From NCBI GenBank assembly GCA_044360075.1, contig JBIKLA010000009.1, forward strand, positions 1 to 64,000: DNA of 64,000 bases. Reading direction: 5' to 3'. The stretch's first letter is position 1. Every line of letters starts with the position of its first letter. Both the position numbers and the translations under genes were made by a program. The notes under the pieces were generated by a model. It made no database searches, was not told the DNA's origin, and worked only from the letters and a program-made list of their open reading frames with translations. Of the stretch, positions 52,462-58,981 are shown one piece after another. The DNA is from OMII01 sp947467385 (lineage in GTDB: Bacteria; Bdellovibrionota_C; UBA2361; OMII01).

Positions 52462-52770
52462 TTAGGGATTTTTCCAGTCCTCGGGGCGAGCGTCTGCCCA
52501 GACGATGACGCTAACAACCGCCACCACAGCGACGATGGCAACCGTGACGGCTATTTTGAAGAAAAGCACGAGCAGGATTCCCAAGAAGAACCCTACACCC
52601 GCCGCTTTCTCGCCGTTCTCCCTCACGAAGGTCCTTAGCGCGGAGAGCTTTGCAAGAAAGAATGCCTTCCACTCATCCCCACTTCGGGAATAGACGAAAT
52701 TCTGGAGCTTTTTGAAAAGTTGGCGCATGTACTTAGGGCCCCTTACGTCTCCCAAGATGTTTCTTCCCAT
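52462..52770 (-). CDS. Small membrane protein of unknown function
   Basis: The product has 102 residues from the first ATG; a second ATG (residue 15) is also possible. It has a basic, aromatic-rich cytoplasmic part, then one long or two tight membrane segments (about 58-92, AAGVGFFLGILLVLFFKIAVTVAIVAVVAVVSVIVWADA). No family known. It is divergent from the cytochrome c gene. Confidence 0.6.
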   Translation of the reverse strand: MGRNILGDVRGPKYMRQLFKKLQNFVYSRSGDEWKAFFLAKLSALRTFVRENGEKAAGVGFFLGILLVLFFKIAVTVAIVAVVAVVSVIVWADARPEDWKNP

Positions 52771-52865
52771 TCATCGGAACCGGGAGTATAGTTTCCGATC
52801 ATTCCTATTTAGACAAGAGCACCACGAATAGGTGCCCTTCTAATCTGCCCTAAGAGAGATACCGT

Positions 52866-53225
52866 ATGAAAAAGCTAGCGCTTCTTGCCCCTTTCCTGGC
52901 CCTTGTAACCATCGAGCAAGCCGTTGCTGCGGATGCCGAAAAGGGCAAGGCACTCTTCACCCAGCGCTGCGCGATGTGCCACGGAGACAATGGGAATGGC
53001 GATGGCCCGCTTGCGGCCACCATGCCTGAGGGGCAAAAGCCGAGAAAGCTCTCTGAGGGGCTTGGCGCCAACAAGTACGCAACGGATGACGCAAAGCTAA
53101 CCGAGCTTTTACAGAAGGGGGGCGCCGCGGTCGGATTAAGCGTTCTTATGCCGGGCCAGCCGGACCTAAAGCCGGCGGACCTTACCGACCTTATCGCGTT
53201 CATTCACTCCCTCAAGACGAAGTAG
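52866..53225 (+). CDS. Periplasmic c-type cytochrome
   Basis: 119-residue class I cytochrome c. A signal peptide (about 1-21, ...VTIEQAVA) is followed by the haem attachment CAMCH (C35-x-x-C38-H39). A likely Met axial ligand lies in SVLMPGQPDL near 98. The helix KPADLTDLIAFIHSL closes the fold. It is probably a soluble electron carrier. It is followed by purM with only 13 bases between, so cotranscription is possible but a functional tie is not evident. Confidence 0.9.
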   Translation: MKKLALLAPFLALVTIEQAVAADAEKGKALFTQRCAMCHGDNGNGDGPLAATMPEGQKPRKLSEGLGANKYATDDAKLTELLQKGGAAVGLSVLMPGQPDLKPADLTDLIAFIHSLKTK

Positions 53226-53238
53226 GTCACGCGCTGTT

Positions 53239-54411
53239 GTGGTAAAGAGTTCGTCAGAAAGCCCGGCATATGCGGCCCTCGGGGCCTCCTCGGCCAAGTC
53301 GGGAGTGCTCAAGGCCGTTGGCGAGGGGGCGACGAGCCGATACTTCGCATCTCCTATTCCTGATCCGTTCGGGGACGCAACACGCTCATTCTTTCTTCAC
53401 GCCGATGGTGCAGGAACAAAGAGCATTGTCGCATACCTGATATTTAGGGAGACGGGGGACGCCTCTGTCTTTGCTTCGCTGGCCACTGACAGCCTCGTCA
53501 TGAACCTGGACGACATAGCCTGCTCCGGAGGCCTGTCGGGCCTTGTTCTGAGCAACACCATCGGGCGCAACCGGTCGTGCATTCCCGACTCGGCGATCGA
53601 GGCCGTCATTAAGGGCTATCAGGAATGCGTTTCAATGCTGCGAAAGTCGGGCATCGAGATTCAGATGAGCGGCGGCGAAACGGCGGACGTGGGAGATCTC
53701 GTCAGAACTATTATCGTGGACTCGACCTTGTGTGCCCGTATTCCCCAGGCCGAGCTCGTTGATGCCTATCGGGTTAAGCCTGGCGACCTGATCATCGGGT
53801 TTAGCTCGACGGGGCAATCTCGCCATGAAAGCCGCCCTAATTCCGGCATTGGGAGCAACGGCCTTACCTTAGCCCGCAACGTGCTGCTCTCCCGGCACTA
53901 TGCGGAGGCATACCCGGAAGTATGCGATCCAAACATTCGGCCTGAACTTGCTTACCGGGGTCCTTATCGGGTTACCGATCAGTTTCCGGGGCTTGGTATG
54001 ACCGTGGGCGAGGCGCTTCTGTCACCAACGCGCAGCTATGCGCCGCTGATTCGGTCCCTCCTCGCATCGCACTGGGCTGACGTGCACTCCCTCGTGCACT
54101 GCACCGGCGGCGGCCAGACCAAGATCAAGCGATTCGGCAAAGGGGTGCGTTTTGAGAAGAGCTCGCTCTTTCCGGTCCCTCCGCTCTTTCTCGAAATTCA
54201 GCGCTGTGGAAAGATTCCTTGGGATGAGATGTATGCTGTGTTCAACATGGGGCATCGGCTTGAGGCCTGCGTCGAGGCTTCCGCGTCTGAATCGGTCGTT
54301 GCCCTAGCTCATGAATTTGGGATTGCCGCTCAGGTGATTGGACGGGTAACCTCTTCTTCCGTGGAAAACGAGGTAGTACTAGAAACTGCACACGGCACCT
54401 TTGTGTACTGA
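53239..54411 (+). CDS. purM: Phosphoribosylformylglycinamidine cyclo-ligase
   Basis: Purine biosynthesis enzyme that closes the imidazole ring of AIR. The 390-residue product starts with GTG. It has the PurM N-domain SFFLHADGAGTKSIVAYL, NLDDIACSGG and the nucleotide-loop MSGGETADVGDLVRTIIVDST. The C-domain has GLTLARNVLLSRHY. The length and the GGETADVGDLVRT form fit the longer Bacteroidetes-type PurM. It is followed directly by the acyl-CoA synthetase. Confidence 0.88.
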   Translation: MVKSSSESPAYAALGASSAKSGVLKAVGEGATSRYFASPIPDPFGDATRSFFLHADGAGTKSIVAYLIFRETGDASVFASLATDSLVMNLDDIACSGGLSGLVLSNTIGRNRSCIPDSAIEAVIKGYQECVSMLRKSGIEIQMSGGETADVGDLVRTIIVDSTLCARIPQAELVDAYRVKPGDLIIGFSSTGQSRHESRPNSGIGSNGLTLARNVLLSRHYAEAYPEVCDPNIRPELAYRGPYRVTDQFPGLGMTVGEALLSPTRSYAPLIRSLLASHWADVHSLVHCTGGGQTKIKRFGKGVRFEKSSLFPVPPLFLEIQRCGKIPWDEMYAVFNMGHRLEACVEASASESVVALAHEFGIAAQVIGRVTSSSVENEVVLETAHGTFVY

Positions 54412-56303
54412 TGACTCTGTCTGACGTAGGCCAGTTCAACAACGTTTCGGGGGGCAGCTCGCTCGGCGAGGCGTTCTGGGCTCGCGCCCGCTCGCGGCCA
54501 GATGAGCCGCTGCTGCGGTATGCGTGCGTTCCCCACTCGGAGGGAACCCGGGTATGGCAAACAGAGACCTACAGGACAGCAAGCCCGATCGTTGCCAAGC
54601 TCGCCCATTTCCTTAAAGCACAGGGGGTCGGGCCAGGAGTGCCGGTCGCGATAATCTCGCAGAGCCGTAGGGAATGGATTTTCGCGGATCTTGCGATTCA
54701 AACACTGGGAGCAATTACGGTCAGTGTCTACCCGAGCCAGCAGGCTATAGACGCGGGCTTCATTCTCCATGACTCAGGAGCCCGGATCGTTTTTATTGAA
54801 AACGCGGAGCAGGCTGCGAAGATTGCGTGGCTTCGGGAGAGCGATTGCCCGATACCAGAGCGAGACGACAAGCCTGCCTCCCGCGCCCGAGTTCCGGTTG
54901 ATACGATTATCTCCTTTGAGCGCGTTGAATCGGTTTTGGGAGCGACTCTGCTGTCGGAGATAGTTGAGAACGACAGACTTCCCTCGACTCCTCCCCCCAT
55001 CCCGCCCGAGGTCGGCCGCTCGTCCGTTGCTTCCTACGTCTATACATCAGGAACAACTGGGCCTCCCAAAGGAGTGGTTCAAAGTCACGGCAATCACCTC
55101 GCCAATGTTGAGCAGGCCGCCAAGAGCGGGGTTTTCGCGATGGATGGCTCGCTCTTTCTGTACCTACCTCTTGCGCATTCATTTGCCAGGCTCGTCCACT
55201 ATGCGGGCTGCTTAACCTCCTCGCATCTTGCCATCCCAGCGATAGCGGACACGCGCTCTTCGCGAATAGACCTCTCTTCCGTGGCGAAAGATTTGCGCGA
55301 CTCGGAATCGACGGTGGTGCCCTCCGTGCCCCGTCTTTTTGAGAAGATGGCTGCAGCCTTGCAGGCGCGCGGAAGCGGAAAGACGCTGCAGCAAAAACTT
55401 TTGGGGCTGTGCATCTCAAATGCCCAGAAGACGTACGAGCGCAGAGCCCGTGGCGAGAGGCTGGCTATCCTCGACAGAATCGTGTTCGACGGCCTGAAGC
55501 CAATTAGGGCAAAGATTAAGCGCGAGCTCTTTGGGGCGAAGTTTAATCACGCAGTGTCGGGCGGAGCAAAGCTAGACCCCGGAGTAAACAAGTTCTTCGA
55601 TGCGCTTGAGATCACCATCTGTGAGGGGTATGGACTGACGGAAACGTGCGTGGCAACGCATGTGAATCGCCCCAACCAGCGCCGAATCGGCAGCGTAGGG
55701 CCTGCATTTGAAGCAGTGGAAACCAGCATATCGGCGGATGATGGAGAGATCCTCTTGCGGGGGCCCAACGTGACGGGTGGGTACCTCAATCGACCTCAAG
55801 CAACCCGCGAAGCATGGGACTCTGAAGGCTGGTTTCACACAGGTGACGTAGGTTGGGTCGATGATGACGGGTTCCTCTTCATCACCGATCGCAAAAAAGA
55901 GCTCGTCATCACAGCGGGCGGCAAGAAGATTCCCCCCACTGCGCTTGAAGGGCTATTTAAGCGCAACTCTTTCATCTCGAATGCGTTTCTGTATGGGGAC
56001 GGCAAGCCCTACTGCGTCATGCTCTTCACGCTTAATGAGACTGAGATTAAAAGCCTGCTCAACAATGTAGGCATCAGGGTGGAGCCGGGCCAAAAGCTAT
56101 CTGAGCTTTCCGCGGTTATCGGCATGGTCCAAGATGCCGTCAGTAAAGCCAACACCGAGTTGGCCTCGTTCGAAAGCATCAAGCACTTCCGCATTCTCGA
56201 CGAGGACTTCTCAGTCGACAACGGCCTCCTCACCCCCACCCTAAAACTCCGCCGCAAGCAAATCACCGCCCGCTACCTCACCGTCCTTTCCTCCCTCTAC
56301 TAA
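54411..56303 (+). CDS. Long-chain acyl-CoA synthetase
   Basis: 630-residue AMP-forming ligase. The P-loop-like A3 motif is YTSGTTGPPKGVV near 205. The later ICEGYGLTETCVATHVN and TGDVGWVDDDGFLFITDRKKELVITAGGKKIPP (A7/A8) place it in the FadD/FAA1 group. It activates fatty acids for oxidation or lipid synthesis. Its start codon overlaps purM's stop region (ATGA-like, 1-base overlap). The stop is immediately followed by palindrome copy 3. Confidence 0.92.
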   Translation: MTLSDVGQFNNVSGGSSLGEAFWARARSRPDEPLLRYACVPHSEGTRVWQTETYRTASPIVAKLAHFLKAQGVGPGVPVAIISQSRREWIFADLAIQTLGAITVSVYPSQQAIDAGFILHDSGARIVFIENAEQAAKIAWLRESDCPIPERDDKPASRARVPVDTIISFERVESVLGATLLSEIVENDRLPSTPPPIPPEVGRSSVASYVYTSGTTGPPKGVVQSHGNHLANVEQAAKSGVFAMDGSLFLYLPLAHSFARLVHYAGCLTSSHLAIPAIADTRSSRIDLSSVAKDLRDSESTVVPSVPRLFEKMAAALQARGSGKTLQQKLLGLCISNAQKTYERRARGERLAILDRIVFDGLKPIRAKIKRELFGAKFNHAVSGGAKLDPGVNKFFDALEITICEGYGLTETCVATHVNRPNQRRIGSVGPAFEAVETSISADDGEILLRGPNVTGGYLNRPQATREAWDSEGWFHTGDVGWVDDDGFLFITDRKKELVITAGGKKIPPTALEGLFKRNSFISNAFLYGDGKPYCVMLFTLNETEIKSLLNNVGIRVEPGQKLSELSAVIGMVQDAVSKANTELASFESIKHFRILDEDFSVDNGLLTPTLKLRRKQITARYLTVLSSLY

Positions 56304-56325
56304 CAAACTCTCAGAGAACTTGTGG
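56303..56325 (+). repeat. REP-like palindrome, copy 3
   Basis: Left arm ACAAACTCTC and right arm GAGAACTTGTGG around a central A (56313). Positions 5 and 6 from the centre are mismatched, the rest pair. It overlaps the acyl-CoA synthetase stop codon and is the first of two copies in front of the RAYT gene. Confidence 0.8.
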
Positions 56326-56400
56326 TGCGGAAAAAAACCCTTTATTCCGGATGGTTAGCCGCACGCATCCGCAATCAATTCGCCACACTGACAGCCCCGC

Positions 56401-56424
56401 ATCGAGCTCTCAGAGAACTCGTGG
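56401..56424 (+). repeat. REP-like palindrome, copy 4
   Basis: Right arm GAGAACTCGTGG with left arm CGAGCTCTC around a central A (56412). One central mismatch (position 5) is shared with copies 3 and 5. It stands about 120 bases upstream of the RAYT start, in the same orientation as copy 3. Confidence 0.8.
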
Positions 56425-56542
56425 TGCTTGAATGAAACGTATCCTCCGGTCCGGACTACCTCACAAAAGTCAATCACCACAGGTCGGTCTAGTGGTTTAA
56501 ATCCATGGCGAAACTTATTTTGAGTAAGGGCGAACATAGGGT

Positions 56543-57517
56543 GTGGCTTATCATCCCCGCATAGAATCGAAGGCGCTCACCTCATTCGTGACAACGCGAA
56601 GCCGGAACTCCGAGCTGTGGTTCGCGAACAACCGGCCCCTCGAAGAGGCCATCCTCGGCTATCTTGCAAAATTCACGGCACGCTACAAAGCCCTCGTTTA
56701 TGCCTTTGCTATTGAAGGAAATCACATTCATGCTCCAATCCATTTTCCCGGGGGTAATCGCGCATCCTTTATGCGAGACCTCAATTCGTGCATAGCGCGG
56801 GCCGTCCGACGGTTTGTGCCGGAATACCCTGGAGGCAGGTTCTGGGGACGGCGATACTCGACAGAGTTTTTGCCGGGAGCAGATGACATTGAGGAGTATT
56901 TTTTCTACACCGTTCTTCAGCCCGTGCAGGATGGGCTCGTTGAGCAATTGCATGACTATCCTGGATATAACTGCTTTCGGGATGCTATCTGGGGCGTTGA
57001 GAAGAATCTTAAAATCGTCAATTGGGCCGGCTATAACTCAGCCAAACGATTTAACAAGAACATTCGGCTCGATGACTTCATTCAAAGTGTTACTTTTAAG
57101 TATGAGCGTCTCCCCGGCTACGAGAACCTCTCTCAGGGTGAATATGCGAAACTGATGATGAGAAAACTTGAAGAGAGACGGCGGCGCATCGTGGCAGATC
57201 GAAGAAGCAAGGGACTACTGTTCATGGGGCGAGAACGCCTGCTTCAACGACGGCCCGGCACCCTGCCTGTATCAACCAAGACGAGTGTGCCATTTGAACA
57301 TCGCCCTCGAGTCTTATCGGTAAATCACGATCGACGGGCTTTCTATCGAAAGTGGTACTTCGATGTCCTAAATGCCTACAGAGTCGCATCTCTGCGCTAT
57401 CGTCAAGGGGACCGAAAGGTGAAGTTCCCGACCGGAACCTTTTTACCCCAGATCTTTGAGGCATTTACGGACAGTGAGAAAGCTGGGCTCAAACAACGCA
57501 AAAAGAAACCCGGCTAA
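56543..57517 (+). CDS. REP-associated tyrosine transposase (RAYT, Y1/HUH)
   Basis: The 324-residue product has the HUH endonuclease motif as HIH in AFAIEGNHIHAPIHFPGG (about 54-71). The conserved catalytic region IEEYFFYTVLQPVQDGLVE (about 114-132) has the Y-x-x-x-x-P-V layout of RAYT/IS200-like enzymes and the likely nucleophile Tyr. It has an extra basic C-terminal domain (about 200-320) beyond typical RAYTs. It begins with GTG and a weak ribosome binding site. Two palindromes lie just upstream and two more downstream, the arrangement expected for a RAYT and its REP targets. Confidence 0.85.
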   Translation: MAYHPRIESKALTSFVTTRSRNSELWFANNRPLEEAILGYLAKFTARYKALVYAFAIEGNHIHAPIHFPGGNRASFMRDLNSCIARAVRRFVPEYPGGRFWGRRYSTEFLPGADDIEEYFFYTVLQPVQDGLVEQLHDYPGYNCFRDAIWGVEKNLKIVNWAGYNSAKRFNKNIRLDDFIQSVTFKYERLPGYENLSQGEYAKLMMRKLEERRRRIVADRRSKGLLFMGRERLLQRRPGTLPVSTKTSVPFEHRPRVLSVNHDRRAFYRKWYFDVLNAYRVASLRYRQGDRKVKFPTGTFLPQIFEAFTDSEKAGLKQRKKKPG

Positions 57518-57554
57518 TGCTGTCTGTTTCACAAACGAGCCGAAAAAATCCAGC

Positions 57555-58328
57555 CTACCAGTACTTTTCTATGTGCAGATTACCTGGGGTCTTTTTTGAG
57601 TGCACCACAAAACCGGAATTAGTCAGGTCCGCCTCAAGCTCATCAATCATCGCGGGGTTACCGCACAGAAATACATGGTCGGAATCGGGATCGAGAGACA
57701 GGACGCCCTCTTCAAAAAGCTTCTGGATTCGCCCCCTCCTTCCCGGCCAGCCTTCAGGAGCTCGACTAGCGATGGGGAGGTAGGCGAACCCCTTCGATGT
57801 ATTCTCCAAGGTCCCGAGCTCCTCAGCATACGCAAAATCTTGTGGGTAACGAACTCCATGCACCACTGTGATAGCGCGTGCCCCGAGCAGGGTTGCGCTG
57901 GTGCGAACCATCGACATAAAGGGCGCAAGCCCCGTGCCGGTTGAGACGAGCACGAGATTTTTGTGCTCGGGGACTCCGTCAAGAGTGAACGTGCCAGTCA
58001 CCTTCGGCTGGCAGAATAGCCTATCCCCTTCCTTTAATACCGCCAAACGGGAAGTCAATACACCGCTCGGAACGACCGCGATATAAAACTCAAGGAAGTC
58101 CCTCTCGTCTGGAGAAGAGCCAATAGAATAGGCCCGCTTAATGACCTTATCCGCAGCTGGTGCCTCTACCTCCTCCTCCGCTCCCTCGTAGCGTGGTGCC
58201 GAGCCCAGCAGTCCCAAGGCAACATACTGACCGGGCAAGAACTGCGGCACCCCAGCGTCCGGCCTGACGCGCAAGATCATGAGCTCAGGGGTCACGTTAA
58301 TTCGGCTGACAACGGTTGAATTTAACAT
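57555..58328 (-). CDS. Ferredoxin-NADP reductase
   Basis: 257 residues from the ATG at 58328, as FNR similarity begins at LNSTVVSRINVTPELMILRVRPD. The FAD domain includes PGQYVALGL and KRAYSIGSSPDERDFLEFYI. The NAD(P) domain has LVSTGTGLAPFMSMVRT and DHVFLCGNPAMIDELEADL, with the C-terminus IEKYW ending in an aromatic residue. It may supply or collect electrons from ferredoxin/flavodoxin. It is divergent from trmL. Confidence 0.9.
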   Translation of the reverse strand: MLNSTVVSRINVTPELMILRVRPDAGVPQFLPGQYVALGLLGSAPRYEGAEEEVEAPAADKVIKRAYSIGSSPDERDFLEFYIAVVPSGVLTSRLAVLKEGDRLFCQPKVTGTFTLDGVPEHKNLVLVSTGTGLAPFMSMVRTSATLLGARAITVVHGVRYPQDFAYAEELGTLENTSKGFAYLPIASRAPEGWPGRRGRIQKLFEEGVLSLDPDSDHVFLCGNPAMIDELEADLTNSGFVVHSKKTPGNLHIEKYW

Positions 58329-58376
58329 TCCGCCAATATAGCGTTCTCTCCGAAAAAAATGAACATCCTGAGGAAT

Positions 58377-58400
58377 CACAAACTCTCAGAGAATTCGTGG
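58377..58400 (+). repeat. REP-like palindrome, copy 5
   Basis: CACAAACTCTC, central A (58388), GAGAATTCGTGG. Positions 5 and 8 are mismatched. Its right arm borders the GGAGGAG Shine-Dalgarno for trmL, so it can influence both trmL translation and the divergent ferredoxin reductase promoter. Confidence 0.8.
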
Positions 58401-58414
58401 GGAGGAGTTTAGCC

Positions 58415-58873
58415 GTGGATATTGTGCTGATAGAGCCTCAAATACCCCAAAATACTGGTTCAATTGCGAGGACCTGCGCTGCGACGGATACCCCCCTTCA
58501 CCTCGTGGGCAAGCTCGGGTTCGACATCTCTGAGAAGGCGGTTCGTCGGGCCGGACTCGACTATTGGCCGTTTGTGAAGCTGGCTCATCACGGCAGTTGG
58601 CAGGACTACATGCTTACGGCGAAGCCGGGAAATGTTTGGCTGTTTTCAAAGTTCGGGACCAGGAATTACACTCAAGCGACCTTCACCTCCAACGACGCCC
58701 TGGTCTTCGGGAGCGAGACGAAGGGCCTAGGAGATGAATTCCTAAGCCGTTTCCCCCAGCAGCAGGTCCTTCGGATTCCGATAGTGACCGACTACGTCCG
58801 GAGCCTAAATCTCAGTAACGCCGTTGCAGTCGCCCTCTACGAAGCGCGGCGTCAATTAAAGCTGGACGATTAG
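58415..58873 (+). CDS. trmL: tRNA (cytidine/uridine-34 2'-O) methyltransferase TrmL
   Basis: SPOUT-class SAM methyltransferase of the TrmL (YibK) type, modifying the wobble ribose of a tRNA-Leu. The start is the GTG at 58415 (152 residues) because GGAGGAG lies 10 bases ahead and family similarity begins VDIVLIEPQIPQNTGSIARTCAATDTPLHLVGKLGF. The knot motifs are FGSETKGLGDEFL and LRIPIVTDYVRSLNLSNAVAVALYEARRQL. It is bracketed by inverted palindromes 5 and 6. Confidence 0.92.
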   Translation: MDIVLIEPQIPQNTGSIARTCAATDTPLHLVGKLGFDISEKAVRRAGLDYWPFVKLAHHGSWQDYMLTAKPGNVWLFSKFGTRNYTQATFTSNDALVFGSETKGLGDEFLSRFPQQQVLRIPIVTDYVRSLNLSNAVAVALYEARRQLKLDD

Positions 58874-58931
58874 CACATAAGCACCTGATATATCTATAAT
58901 TAAAAACCTCTGGTCGGCCCGACCTCCGGCG

Positions 58932-58958
58932 ACCACGAACTCTCTGAGAGTTTGTGGT
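58932..58958 (-). repeat. REP-like palindrome, copy 6
   Basis: A perfect 13-base-pair stem (ACCACGAACTCTC/GAGAGTTTGTGGT, one G-T pair) with a single central base at 58945. The family orientation is minus, convergent with copy 5, with trmL between. It is the cleanest palindrome in the set. Confidence 0.85.
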
Positions 58959-58981
58959 TTAGTTGGGGGGTGGGTGTGCCG

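Noticed and set aside
57518..57554. Rho-independent terminator after the RAYT gene
   Set aside because: The CGGCT/AGCCG stem is followed by an A-run, not a T-run, on the + strand, and its T-run precedes the stem on the other.
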